Of a DNA stretch of 24,073 nucleotides, positions 17,770 through 24,073 are shown piece by piece. The notes under the pieces are model-generated. The model was not told where the DNA came from. It saw nothing but the letters and a program-made list of their open reading frames with translations, and searched no databases. Origin of the DNA: Leptofilum sp050292445. GTDB taxonomy: Bacteria > Chloroflexota > Anaerolineae > Promineifilales > Promineifilaceae. Every line of letters starts with the position of its first letter. The stretch's first letter is position 1. The translations under genes and the position numbers were made by a program. The stretch lies in NCBI GenBank assembly GCA_050292445.1, contig JBNKLQ010000070.1, positions 1 through 24,073 on the forward strand, in the 5' to 3' direction.

Positions 17770-19479
17770 GTGGTAACTGACGTGCCAAACGGCCGTAATG
17801 TTGATATTCTGCTGGTTGAAGATAATCTCGGTGAAATCCGCCGTATTGAACAAATGCTGGACATGCTAGAGGATGCTTACCGGCTACATACCGCCCATTC
17901 GGTAAAATCAGCCCATCAAACCCTTTCTGACCAACCCGTTCAGATTATCCTCCTCGATTTATCTCTACCAGACAGCGACGGATTACAAACAATCCGTACC
18001 ATGCACGCAACCTATCCCTGGGTTCCCATTGTGGTACTAACTGGCCTGGATGATGAACAAGTCGTGGCCGAGGCAGCTACAGCTGGTGCCCATGATTATC
18101 TGGTTAAGCACAACCTTGATCCGGCAAATTTGTGGCGTGTTTTACGCTATGCGCTAGAAAGGCACCTTCATGAAGAACAGCTGCGAACCAGCCAGAGGGC
18201 TTACCGGCGGCAAGCGGGTGAACTGAATCTACTCAATCGTATCATCTCTGCCGCCTCAGCCAGCAACGATGAGCAATCGATCCTAGATGTTACTTGTTTG
18301 GAACTATCACAATTTTACAATGCCCTGCGTGCCTTAATCTTGGTGCGTCACCATCAAGATTCGCTTGTCACGGTTCAGGCAGAACATCATCATCCCGACG
18401 TGCCCCCTTTAACGTACACCCAGATTGATCTGGATGCAGACGAGAACTTTTCGGCTGTTCTCTTAACACAGCAAACCTTAATTTGTCCTTATTTGTCCGC
18501 TGGCCTGAAATTATTTCTTACCTCGCCGAAAGACAGTAAAGTAATTATTCATCCGCTCACTCTAGAAGGGGAAAACATTGGCTTTTTGGTGCTGAACTTG
18601 CCACCTACCTACGAACTTGCTGTCAGCGATGTGCGCCTATTGGCTATGGTGGCAGAAGAAGTTGAACTGGCCCTGACGAAGATTCGTTTACACGGCCGTT
18701 TACAAGCCTATGCAAGTGAGCTAGAAGATCGCGTACAAGAACGCACTCAGGCATTGGCTGAGGCCAACGAGCAGCTTAAATCGCTAGATAAACTTAAATC
18801 AAAGTTTGTCTCCGACGTTTCACATGAGCTGCGCAACCCCATCACCAACTTAACCCTTTATTTGGAGCTGCTGGAATTTGCCAAACCAGAAAAACAGCCC
18901 AAATATTTTAGCATTTTGCGCAATCAAGTACGCCGCCTTTCTAGTCTGGTGGAAGAGATTTTAACGTTGTCTCGGCTAGAGAATCAAAGTCATCATCATC
19001 TGTTCCAACCTATTGACTTCAACTACCTCATTCAGCAGATTATTGTGGCCCACAAACCACGTGCCCAAAACAAACAGGTTAAACTGCACTTTGCCCCCAC
19101 AACCCCCCTCCCATTGGTATGGGGCGAACCAAACCAGATTACCCAAATTGTGACAAATTTATTGGACAATGCCCTTAACTACACGGCAGAAGGCACGGTA
19201 ACCGTCTCAACGGATCAGCAGGAAAATGGATCCAATACGGAAATCATCTTGCGTATTTCTGACTCGGGCATGGGTATTACTGAAGAAGATTTACCTTATA
19301 TTTTTGATCGGTTTTATCGGGGTTCGCAAATTGATCGGGATAAATTTATGGGCACCGGATTAGGCTTGGGCATTGTGCATGAGATTGTTGCTTTGCACAA
19401 CGGCCGTATCAGTGTCAGCAGCACCCCCAGCCAGGGCAGCACCTTCACCGTCTTTTTACCTGCTGCTTTGCCGGAGTGA
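17770..19479 (+). CDS. REC-GAF-histidine kinase
   Basis: The protein has 569 residues from a GTG, with AGGAT about 8 bases upstream. Residues 11-125 are a receiver domain with Glu17/Asp18, Asp63 and Lys113. Residues about 150-305 look like a GAF domain. A coiled segment (RVQERTQALAEANEQLKSLD) joins it to a canonical HisKA, VSHELRNP with His352. The ATPase part has NLLDNALNY, DSGMGITEED and GTGLGLGIVHEIV. There is no membrane segment. It is close in plan to the first kinase but keeps a standard H-box, so the two could form a short phosphorelay. Its stop codon overlaps the McrC-type gene by 4 bases. Confidence 0.92.
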   Translation: MVTDVPNGRNVDILLVEDNLGEIRRIEQMLDMLEDAYRLHTAHSVKSAHQTLSDQPVQIILLDLSLPDSDGLQTIRTMHATYPWVPIVVLTGLDDEQVVAEAATAGAHDYLVKHNLDPANLWRVLRYALERHLHEEQLRTSQRAYRRQAGELNLLNRIISAASASNDEQSILDVTCLELSQFYNALRALILVRHHQDSLVTVQAEHHHPDVPPLTYTQIDLDADENFSAVLLTQQTLICPYLSAGLKLFLTSPKDSKVIIHPLTLEGENIGFLVLNLPPTYELAVSDVRLLAMVAEEVELALTKIRLHGRLQAYASELEDRVQERTQALAEANEQLKSLDKLKSKFVSDVSHELRNPITNLTLYLELLEFAKPEKQPKYFSILRNQVRRLSSLVEEILTLSRLENQSHHHLFQPIDFNYLIQQIIVAHKPRAQNKQVKLHFAPTTPLPLVWGEPNQITQIVTNLLDNALNYTAEGTVTVSTDQQENGSNTEIILRISDSGMGITEEDLPYIFDRFYRGSQIDRDKFMGTGLGLGIVHEIVALHNGRISVSSTPSQGSTFTVFLPAALPE

Positions 19480-20753
19480 TTGTCCACGCAGTTGCCCCAC
19501 CCTCATTGTTTGATACCATCCCTTCAATGGAACATCAGAGGCAACGCCAAACCACGCACTTAGCTTTTAGCCTGAGCGAATACGAAACGATTACCCTACC
19601 TGCCGTGCAGCTGCCAACCCACGTAGGAGAACTGCTGTGGCGCACGCTGGACCAAAATGGCAAAAAGCTGCTCGTGTCTTTCCCTTCTCCCAAAACAGAA
19701 AATCAGTGGCAGCTAACGGCCCAGGGCTGGGTAGGGCAGGTTCAGGTGCCGCACCAGCTTACGCTCACCATCACGCCCAAGGTGCCCATAGCTCGATTGT
19801 TTCAATTGTGGGAAATGGCTTATGATTTGCGGCTGGCTGATTTGGCCGAGGGCCTTACAGACGTCGCTTCGGTCCCAGAATTTTTCAGCCTGCTGGCCCA
19901 CATTTTGGCCCAGCGCGTCATTCGTCGGGGGCGGCAAGGATTTCAGCAAGCGTATTTGCCACAAACGGCCGTTCTCCCCTACGTGCGCGGCAAGCTGTTA
20001 CCAAGCGCATTAGCGTACAACAGCCCCACCGTGCAGCTCACCTGCCGCTACGATGCTCGCACCGCAGATATTCCTGACAATCAAATTGTGGCTTATGCGC
20101 TACGGCAGATTGCCCGCAGCGGTCAATGCAGCCCCACAGCGCAAACGGCCGTACGCCGCGCCTATCATTTACTGCAACCATTGGTAACGATACGACCGTT
20201 TCAACCCACCGACTGCCAAAACCGCAGCTACAGCCGCCTCAACCAGGATTACGCCATTTTGCATGCGCTCTGCCGCTTCTTCTTGGAGCACACTGGGCCG
20301 CTGTTGGCCGATGGCGGCCATCAGCTCATGCCATTCTTGCTCAACATGGCCCAGTTGTACGAGCGCTGCGTGGCCAACTGGCTGCAAGCCCATCTGCCCC
20401 AACCCTATCGCATCAAAGCCCAAGAAAGCACGACCCTTGGCCCCAATGACGAACTGCGCTTCCAGATTGATTTGACACTGTACGGGGAAAACGGCCGTCC
20501 CCTGGCCGTGCTGGATACCAAATACAAAACGCCAGACAAGCCCAGCCAGGCAGACATCAGTCAGGTGATCACCTACGCTAAGGCCAAAGGCTGCCACCAC
20601 GCCCTGCTCATCTACCCGCAGCCGCTGCCACAGCCGCTGCATCTAGCCATCGGCGATGTACAATTGCACACGCTTACCTTTAACCTGGATGAGCCGTTGG
20701 ATAGCGCCGGACAGAAATTTATTCAACAGCTGGGAGCGCGGCTGCATCTTTAA
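19476..20753 (+). CDS. mcrC: McrC-type PD-(D/E)xK nuclease subunit
   Basis: The protein has 425 residues if the GTG overlapping the kinase stop (GTGA) is used. An ATG at 19527 is an alternative and would give 408 residues. The central part has YVRGKLLPS and DIPDNQIVAYALRQI, which are typical of McrC. The C-terminal nuclease core has Asp332 in FQIDLTLYG, then Asp347 and Lys349 in AVLDTKYK, then QVITYA. McrC normally binds the McrB ring and cuts modified DNA. Here no complete McrB gene is adjacent: the upstream neighbour is a histidine kinase, and the only McrB-like piece lies at 1-236. This protein could pair with that distant subunit or with one outside the window. No Shine-Dalgarno is visible, which fits translational coupling. 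Confidence 0.88.
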   Translation: MIVHAVAPPSLFDTIPSMEHQRQRQTTHLAFSLSEYETITLPAVQLPTHVGELLWRTLDQNGKKLLVSFPSPKTENQWQLTAQGWVGQVQVPHQLTLTITPKVPIARLFQLWEMAYDLRLADLAEGLTDVASVPEFFSLLAHILAQRVIRRGRQGFQQAYLPQTAVLPYVRGKLLPSALAYNSPTVQLTCRYDARTADIPDNQIVAYALRQIARSGQCSPTAQTAVRRAYHLLQPLVTIRPFQPTDCQNRSYSRLNQDYAILHALCRFFLEHTGPLLADGGHQLMPFLLNMAQLYERCVANWLQAHLPQPYRIKAQESTTLGPNDELRFQIDLTLYGENGRPLAVLDTKYKTPDKPSQADISQVITYAKAKGCHHALLIYPQPLPQPLHLAIGDVQLHTLTFNLDEPLDSAGQKFIQQLGARLHL

Positions 20754-20844
20754 GCCAAGCCTTAAGCAGGAGCGAGTATAAAGGGAACGGCCGTATCACA
20801 TGCAACAACCGTCCCATTTTACATCCCACGCACCTGTGTTACGA

Positions 20845-20873
20845 TTGATACGATTCTTGAACCCAGATTTAAT
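20845..20873 (+). promoter_or_regulatory. Sigma70-like promoter for the sulfotransferase-like gene
   Basis: TTGATA (20845-20850) and TTTAAT (20868-20873) are 17 bases apart, and each matches its consensus at 5 of 6 positions. The start would fall near 20880, inside the left arm of the inverted repeat at 20875-20936. The transcript would therefore start with most of that hairpin. Confidence 0.5.
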
Positions 20874-20874
20874 T

Positions 20875-20936
20875 GGACACTGATTAGCACAGATAACAGA
20901 AAGAAAATCAGCGTTCATCTGTGTTTATCAGTGTCC
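20875..20936. repeat. Inverted repeat, 20-bp arms, in the sulfotransferase leader
   Basis: The arm GGACACTGATTAGCACAGAT (20875-20894) is matched at 18 of 20 positions by the reverse complement of 20917-20936; the loop has 22 bases. Sequences with the ATCTGTGTTTATCAGTGTCC core recur in many environmental bacterial genomes; this is from memory. It is probably a REP-like interspersed element placed between the promoter and the gene. A run of ten A follows at 20942-20951. Confidence 0.65.
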
Positions 20937-20966
20937 CATTCAAAAAAAAAACAGAAGGAATATTGA

Positions 20967-21596
20967 ATGAAAGGTATTTTCAAAAAGTTATTTGGCAGCA
21001 AACCCGTCGTCACCGTCGTCAGTGGCCTGCCTCGATCTGGCACCTCCATGATGATGAAAATGTTAGAAGCTGGTGGCATTCCCCCACTCACCGACAAAAT
21101 TCGCACCGCCGACGACGACAATCCCAAAGGCTACTACGAATTTGAACGCGTCAAGCAAATGGACAAAGGCGACACTGAATGGATGGCCGATGCTCAGGGC
21201 AAAACCGTCAAAGTGATCTCACAGCTGCTGCGCTACATGCCCGCAGAATACGAATACAAAGTCATTTTCATGCGGCGCAACATGTCCGAAATTTTAGCTT
21301 CGCAGAAGAAGATGCTGATCAATCGAGGCGAAGACCCAGAACAGGCCAGCGATGAAGAAATTTCAGCGCTGTTTGAAAAACATCTCAACAGCGTGATGGA
21401 TTGGATGGCCGCCCAGCCAAACGTCTCTGTGCTCTACATTCATTACAGCGACATGTTGGCAAACCCCGTGCCCCAAGTTGCCCAAATCAATGAATTCTTG
21501 GGTGGCAACATGAACACCCAGGCCATGAGTGAAGTAGTTGACCCCAATCTGTATCGCAACCGTAAAAATCGTCTAAAAAAAGAAAACGCAGCTTAG
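20967..21596 (+). CDS. Small sulfotransferase-family protein
   Basis: The protein has 209 residues. Near the N-terminus VSGLPRSGTSMMMKML (18-33) is the P-loop-like 5'-phosphosulfate-binding motif. MRRNMSEILASQ (102-113) fits the 3'-phosphate-binding strand and helix (Arg and Ser spaced as in RxxxxxxxS). Sulfotransferases move sulfate from PAPS to a hydroxyl or amine of a lipid, sugar or peptide. At 209 residues it is shorter than most members (about 250-300), so it may be a minimal or divergent form. AAGGAA precedes the ATG by 6 bases. No PAPS-synthesis genes are in view. The family is likely; the acceptor is unknown. Confidence 0.8.
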   Translation: MKGIFKKLFGSKPVVTVVSGLPRSGTSMMMKMLEAGGIPPLTDKIRTADDDNPKGYYEFERVKQMDKGDTEWMADAQGKTVKVISQLLRYMPAEYEYKVIFMRRNMSEILASQKKMLINRGEDPEQASDEEISALFEKHLNSVMDWMAAQPNVSVLYIHYSDMLANPVPQVAQINEFLGGNMNTQAMSEVVDPNLYRNRKNRLKKENAA

Positions 21597-21641
21597 TAGC
21601 CGTTCGGAATTAACTTAGCGATTTCGTACCGAACGGCTACT
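21596..21641. repeat. Hairpin 1: 12-bp perfect stem
   Basis: GTAGCCGTTCGG (21596-21607) is the exact reverse complement of 21629-21640, with a 21-base loop. It starts on the last base of the sulfotransferase stop codon and is followed by TTT. It could act as a weak terminator. Confidence 0.8.
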
Positions 21642-21645
21642 TTAA

Positions 21646-21683
21646 GCCCATTCGCCAATTCCATTTTTTATTTGCGAATGGGC
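21646..21683. repeat. Hairpin 2: 10-bp perfect stem
   Basis: GCCCATTCGC (21646-21655) pairs perfectly with GCGAATGGGC (21674-21683) across an 18-base AT-rich loop. No T-run follows. Confidence 0.75.
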
Positions 21684-21706
21684 ACTTAGCTCATTATTTC
21701 AACACA

Positions 21707-21740
21707 GGCGGGAATCCAAACTTGTGGATTCCCGCCTTTT
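21707..21740 (+). terminator. Hairpin 3: strong rho-independent terminator
   Basis: GGCGGGAATCCA (21707-21718) and TGGATTCCCGCC (21725-21736) form a perfect 12-bp stem with a 6-base loop, followed by TTTT. It is the best terminator of the window and probably ends the sulfotransferase transcript. Confidence 0.8.
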
Positions 21741-21754
21741 GGCAAACTACTAGT

Positions 21755-21806
21755 ACAGTTGGGCGCAAATAACCCAACAGAAGATAAAGCGTATGCGCCC
21801 AACTGT
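21755..21806. repeat. Hairpin 4: 13-bp perfect stem
   Basis: ACAGTTGGGCGCA (21755-21767) pairs perfectly with TGCGCCCAACTGT (21794-21806). The loop is 26 bases and contains CCAACAG, which can also pair with CTGTTGG at 21832-21838. Confidence 0.8.
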
Positions 21807-21812
21807 TTAAGG

Positions 21813-21877
21813 GTTTCGCAGCAATTGTTAACTGTTGGCTTATTTAAGCCGCGAAACACTAGGCCATTTAACCTAGT
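21813..21877. repeat. Hairpins 5 and 6: short stems
   Basis: GTTTCGC (21813-21819) pairs with GCGAAAC (21851-21857), with an inner GGCTT/AAGCC stem at 21837-21850. ACTAGG (21858-21863) pairs with CCTAGT (21872-21877). These stems are short and could be chance. Confidence 0.45.
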
Positions 21878-21880
21878 TAC

Positions 21881-21910
21881 ACCTTCCTATTCTAGATATA
21901 CCTTCCTATT
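21881..21910. repeat. Direct repeat of ACCTTCCTATT
   Basis: The 11-mer occurs at 21881-21891 and 21900-21910, 19 bases apart. It lies about 100 bases upstream of the small CxxC gene. It could be a pair of protein-binding sites. Confidence 0.5.
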
Positions 21911-22006
21911 ACCTATCCCTCAAATTTTGTTTAAATTGAATATAGATATTGGATCGTGTAAATCTTATCATTGAGTTTACAATTATTATTTTATTAGGAG
22001 TCCGCA

Positions 22007-22294
22007 ATGGATAACCAACCACAACATGACATGTTTTTATTAGAAACCACCCATGCCTCAGGTGCTGAAGAATGGGTTTGCCACACTTGTGGCAGGCATC
22101 TGATCGTGCAATGGTCACCCAAATTCAAAAAAGTTGTTCTCTCTGCCGGAAATGAATACGCTATTCACACAGGCAGCAAGGGTGGCTTGATTTTATCACC
22201 CCCAAAAATTGACGAAACGGATGATCAGATACTTTCGGATGAACTCAAATCCCTGCTTGATGATGCCTTAAAAGAGGTCGATTTTGGCGATTAG
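22007..22294 (+). CDS. Small CxxC protein, function unknown
   Basis: The protein has 95 residues with a good Shine-Dalgarno (TTAGGAG) before the ATG. A single CHTCGRH motif (Cys25, Cys28 and nearby His26/His31) sits in EEWVCHTCGRHLIVQW, so it may bind metal as a half ribbon or as a dimer. The middle has a basic stretch KFKKVVLSAG and a HTGSKGG loop. The last 30 residues are strongly acidic (ETDDQILSDELKSLLDDALK). I do not recognise the family. The gene converges on the HhH-like gene with a 10-base gap, so a shared function is possible but not shown. Confidence 0.75.
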   Translation: MDNQPQHDMFLLETTHASGAEEWVCHTCGRHLIVQWSPKFKKVVLSAGNEYAIHTGSKGGLILSPPKIDETDDQILSDELKSLLDDALKEVDFGD

Positions 22295-22304
22295 GATCAA
22301 AAGA

Positions 22305-23240
22305 TCACGAAACATTGACCGACGGCCCCTCCAAAAAGTTGGGCACAGCATTGGCAGCCTGGACAGAAACCATAGCCCATAGTTGATGTACACCAGGATC
22401 TAAAGTTGCCTCTGGCATCCTAACTCTATAATCAAAAGTTCCCTCAATAAACGCCTCCGGCTCCGAGTTGGCCAAATCAGTGCCTACTTTAGTAAGTGTT
22501 TCCTTGGCAATGACATTTACACTATATTTGGCGTGCTGTTTGGCAACCGACTCTGCCGCCTCTCCACCAAGTGAAAAAAGAACCTCTAAGGAAAAAGGTT
22601 CGCCAGCGTTGAGCTTCGGCTGCTCAGCTTTGCTGCTACTTACAGTCAAAGGTTTCTTAGCCTCAGGCGGTTGAAAGAGTCGTACCTCTTTGACCTTTAC
22701 TTTTGCTTCCTTAACAGGCTGCTTGGCTGGCTCAGGCTCAATTTCTTCGATTGTTTCCTGTTCCGAGCTTGGTTGTTGAGATGTGGTGGGGGAAGGTCCT
22801 TCTCCGGCTTGATTAAGCATCCAAAGAAAGTTTTCTGCAGTTAATTCTGACCATACCTTGCTCTTGTCTGCTTCAATGTGAAAAACCTTAATGCGTTTCT
22901 GCTGTTCGCCGTTTTTTTCTCGGGCTTCAAAGTAGATCATAAAAGAAGCATACTCTTCCCAATCGCTTGCCTTCTTTGATTGGCCTGGCTTGCCACCACC
23001 AACATCATTCGCCTTGGTTTCTAAGGCCAATTCCTTTGCTTGTTGGATCCATGTTTCAATCCTGTCCTGTGCCACCACCTTTTTATCAGTATTGAGTTGA
23101 GACTGGATTTGTTTTAGCGAAAGTTCCGCCAGATCCCGATAGGTACGTACTTGCAGCTTTTCTTTCAACCAAGATTGCATCTTCGGACCGACATATTTTA
23201 TCTCAGTTAAATCGTCAGATTTGTCCTTTTTTGTGTTCAT
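22305..23240 (-). CDS. HhH-like N-terminal protein with C-terminal beta domain
   Basis: The protein has 311 residues from the ATG at 23240. GAAGGGA lies a few bases upstream of it, and I prefer it to an upstream in-frame ATG at 23279 that has no such site. Residues about 10-75 (LTEIKYVGPKMQSWLKEKL and following helices) look like a helix-hairpin-helix fold. Residues about 90-150 form a small alpha/beta segment (EYASFMIYFEA, IKVFHIEAD, NFLWMLNQAG). A low-complexity Pro/Glu/Lys linker follows. The last 100 residues (FSLEVLFSL ... VHQLWAMVSVQ ... FLEGPSVNV) are beta-rich and resemble the end of the neighbouring 23863-23387 product. The HhH suggests DNA or protein contact. Function is unknown. 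Confidence 0.75.
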   Translation of the reverse strand: MNTKKDKSDDLTEIKYVGPKMQSWLKEKLQVRTYRDLAELSLKQIQSQLNTDKKVVAQDRIETWIQQAKELALETKANDVGGGKPGQSKKASDWEEYASFMIYFEAREKNGEQQKRIKVFHIEADKSKVWSELTAENFLWMLNQAGEGPSPTTSQQPSSEQETIEEIEPEPAKQPVKEAKVKVKEVRLFQPPEAKKPLTVSSSKAEQPKLNAGEPFSLEVLFSLGGEAAESVAKQHAKYSVNVIAKETLTKVGTDLANSEPEAFIEGTFDYRVRMPEATLDPGVHQLWAMVSVQAANAVPNFLEGPSVNVS

Positions 23241-23328
23241 AAGCGTCCCTTCTTTAGTACGGCGGTTAATAGATCCCATTACCTTAGTTCCCGGTACTGC
23301 TCCGTAAAAGCTTTTAGTCTACATTCAA

Positions 23329-23369
23329 AACCCCACTGGTCCTGACCTACAGCCAAAACCAGCGGGGTT
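23329..23369 (-). terminator. Rho-independent terminator of the beta-sandwich gene
   Basis: On the minus strand AACCCCGCTGGT (23369-23358) pairs with ACCAGTGGGGTT (23340-23329) over 12 positions with one G-U pair. TTTT overlaps the end of the second arm. It lies 18 bases after the stop at 23387 and about 90 bases before the ATG of the next gene. The two same-strand genes may therefore be transcribed separately or with read-through. Confidence 0.7.
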
Positions 23370-23386
23370 GATAAGTCTCAAGTTGC

Positions 23387-23863
23387 TTAGGGCTGATAGA
23401 ATTGAAGAATCGGCCCCTCAACAAATCCAGCCATTGGACCTGGTCCACCTGTAGGCTCGCGATAGGTCAAGGAAACAACCAACCGATATAGCCGACCAGC
23501 AGGAGGAACGGGATCGGGAATATTTACACGACCCGCCGGTACGTCAAAGTGTACAAAATAGGGAACGGGCGATGTTCCTGGTTTCAAGGGGATAACGTGG
23601 TCGCTAGGGCCGCCTGAAGGTCCCGGATCAATTAAATCAAGATCCGCTCCGGTGCCGATGGATTCCAAAAAACAATGAAGGTGCCAGTTTCCGGTAATCA
23701 TGCCCGTAGCCAAACCTGTGGTTTCCCAACTAACGTTAACCGCCCAGTCTTGGTCCGTACGAATAATCGTTAACGGCGGCGCTCCAGGCGGTGCATCATG
23801 CTCATGTACCGTAGCTGTGATAGTACCAGCAAATAGATTTCCAAATGGTGTTTCAAATGGCAT
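23387..23863 (-). CDS. Beta-rich protein of unknown function
   Basis: The protein has 158 residues with a strong AAAGGAG before the ATG. It is rich in Pro, Gly, Val and Thr and poor in helix formers, so it is probably one beta-sandwich. Visible landmarks are TDQDWAVNVSWETTG, CFLESIGTGADLDL, YFVHFDVPAG, LYRLVVSLTY and MAGFVEGPILQFYQ. No signal peptide is seen. The (Y/W)xxxVSx..FxEGPxx end is shared with the C-terminal domain of the gene that follows on the same strand. I recall similar proteins in other multicellular or filamentous bacteria but cannot name a characterised family. The left part of the transcript ends at the terminator at 23329-23369. Confidence 0.7.
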   Translation of the reverse strand: MPFETPFGNLFAGTITATVHEHDAPPGAPPLTIIRTDQDWAVNVSWETTGLATGMITGNWHLHCFLESIGTGADLDLIDPGPSGGPSDHVIPLKPGTSPVPYFVHFDVPAGRVNIPDPVPPAGRLYRLVVSLTYREPTGGPGPMAGFVEGPILQFYQP

Positions 23864-24001
23864 TAGATTTCTCCTTTTACATAGTACAGACTTTCTTTAA
23901 CAATAAGATTCGATTAAGTCTCCGGTGACTTTATTGGCCTTGAGCCATCCATTTGGCTCGCGGCACACCACCATAAAAACATGGGCCACTTAAGCAACAG
24001 T

Positions 24002-24046
24002 AAATCAGCACTTAATTTGAAATTTTCTTAAATTAAGTGCTGATTT
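24002..24046. repeat. 17-bp perfect palindromic stem
   Basis: AAATCAGCACTTAATTT (24002-24018) is the exact reverse complement of 24030-24046, with an 11-base loop. It is AT-rich. Its right arm overlaps the direct repeat at 24038-24071. No gene is visible in 23864-24073 apart from this; GAGCCA/TGGCTC makes a small hairpin near 23942-23959. Confidence 0.85.
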
Positions 24047-24071
24047 TCTTGATTAACTGCTGATTTTCTTG
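24038..24071. repeat. Direct repeat of TGCTGATTTTCTTG, 20-bp period
   Basis: The 14-mer occurs at 24038-24051 and 24058-24071, exactly 20 bases apart. The array may continue beyond the window edge, so its full size cannot be judged. Confidence 0.7.
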
Positions 24072-24073
24072 CT

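Overview
The window looks like chromosomal DNA of a bacterium with moderate GC content. My best guess is a filamentous or Anaerolineae-like Chloroflexota. The inference rests on very large STAND, TPR and WD40 signalling proteins, a one-protein kinase/nSTAND/WD40 fusion, a ParA gene with a coiled-coil partner, short heptanucleotide arrays, and the palindromic octamer ACGGCCGT. I counted that octamer 38 times by eye between positions 461 and 20,794. No rRNA, tRNA, transposase or CRISPR array is visible, so the taxonomic call is not proven.

Layout, left to right. The first 236 bases are the 3' end of an AAA+ ATPase gene, probably of McrB type. A REP-like inverted repeat and a minus-strand terminator follow. 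Next is a minus-strand gene for a protein with three zinc ribbons (420-1910), then a 14-copy 7-bp tandem array. After these come a ParA-like ATPase and a coiled-coil protein with an exact 31-residue periodicity, overlapping by 8 bases. On the minus strand, 8037-3878 holds a translationally coupled pair: a P-loop STAND-type ATPase, and a 1035-residue protein that appears to carry the winged-helix and TPR parts. A nitrilase-family amidase (8952-8170) is divergent from a 1588-residue Ser/Thr kinase, nSTAND and 14-blade WD40 protein (9180-13946). A PLP aminotransferase (14086-15246) converges on a WYL regulator (16224-15259). Two REC-first histidine kinases (16612-19479) run into a McrC-type nuclease gene that overlaps the second kinase by 4 bases. 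A small sulfotransferase-like gene follows.

The last 3.3 kb differ from the rest: they contain no ACGGCCGT and look AT-richer. They begin with at least four long hairpins in a row (21596-21877). They also carry a small CxxC protein gene, and two minus-strand genes (23240-22305 and 23863-23387) whose C-terminal beta-rich domains resemble each other. A 17-bp perfect palindrome and a 20-bp-period direct repeat sit at the right edge.

How the genes may work together. The nitrilase and the aminotransferase fit a glutamine transaminase/omega-amidase pair. The split STAND pair, the kinase-STAND-WD40 protein, the REC kinases and McrC suggest a region rich in signalling and possibly defence functions. 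The ParA/coiled-coil pair looks like a positioning system for an unknown cargo. These functional links are inferences. The sequence directly shows the domains, the overlaps and the repeats.
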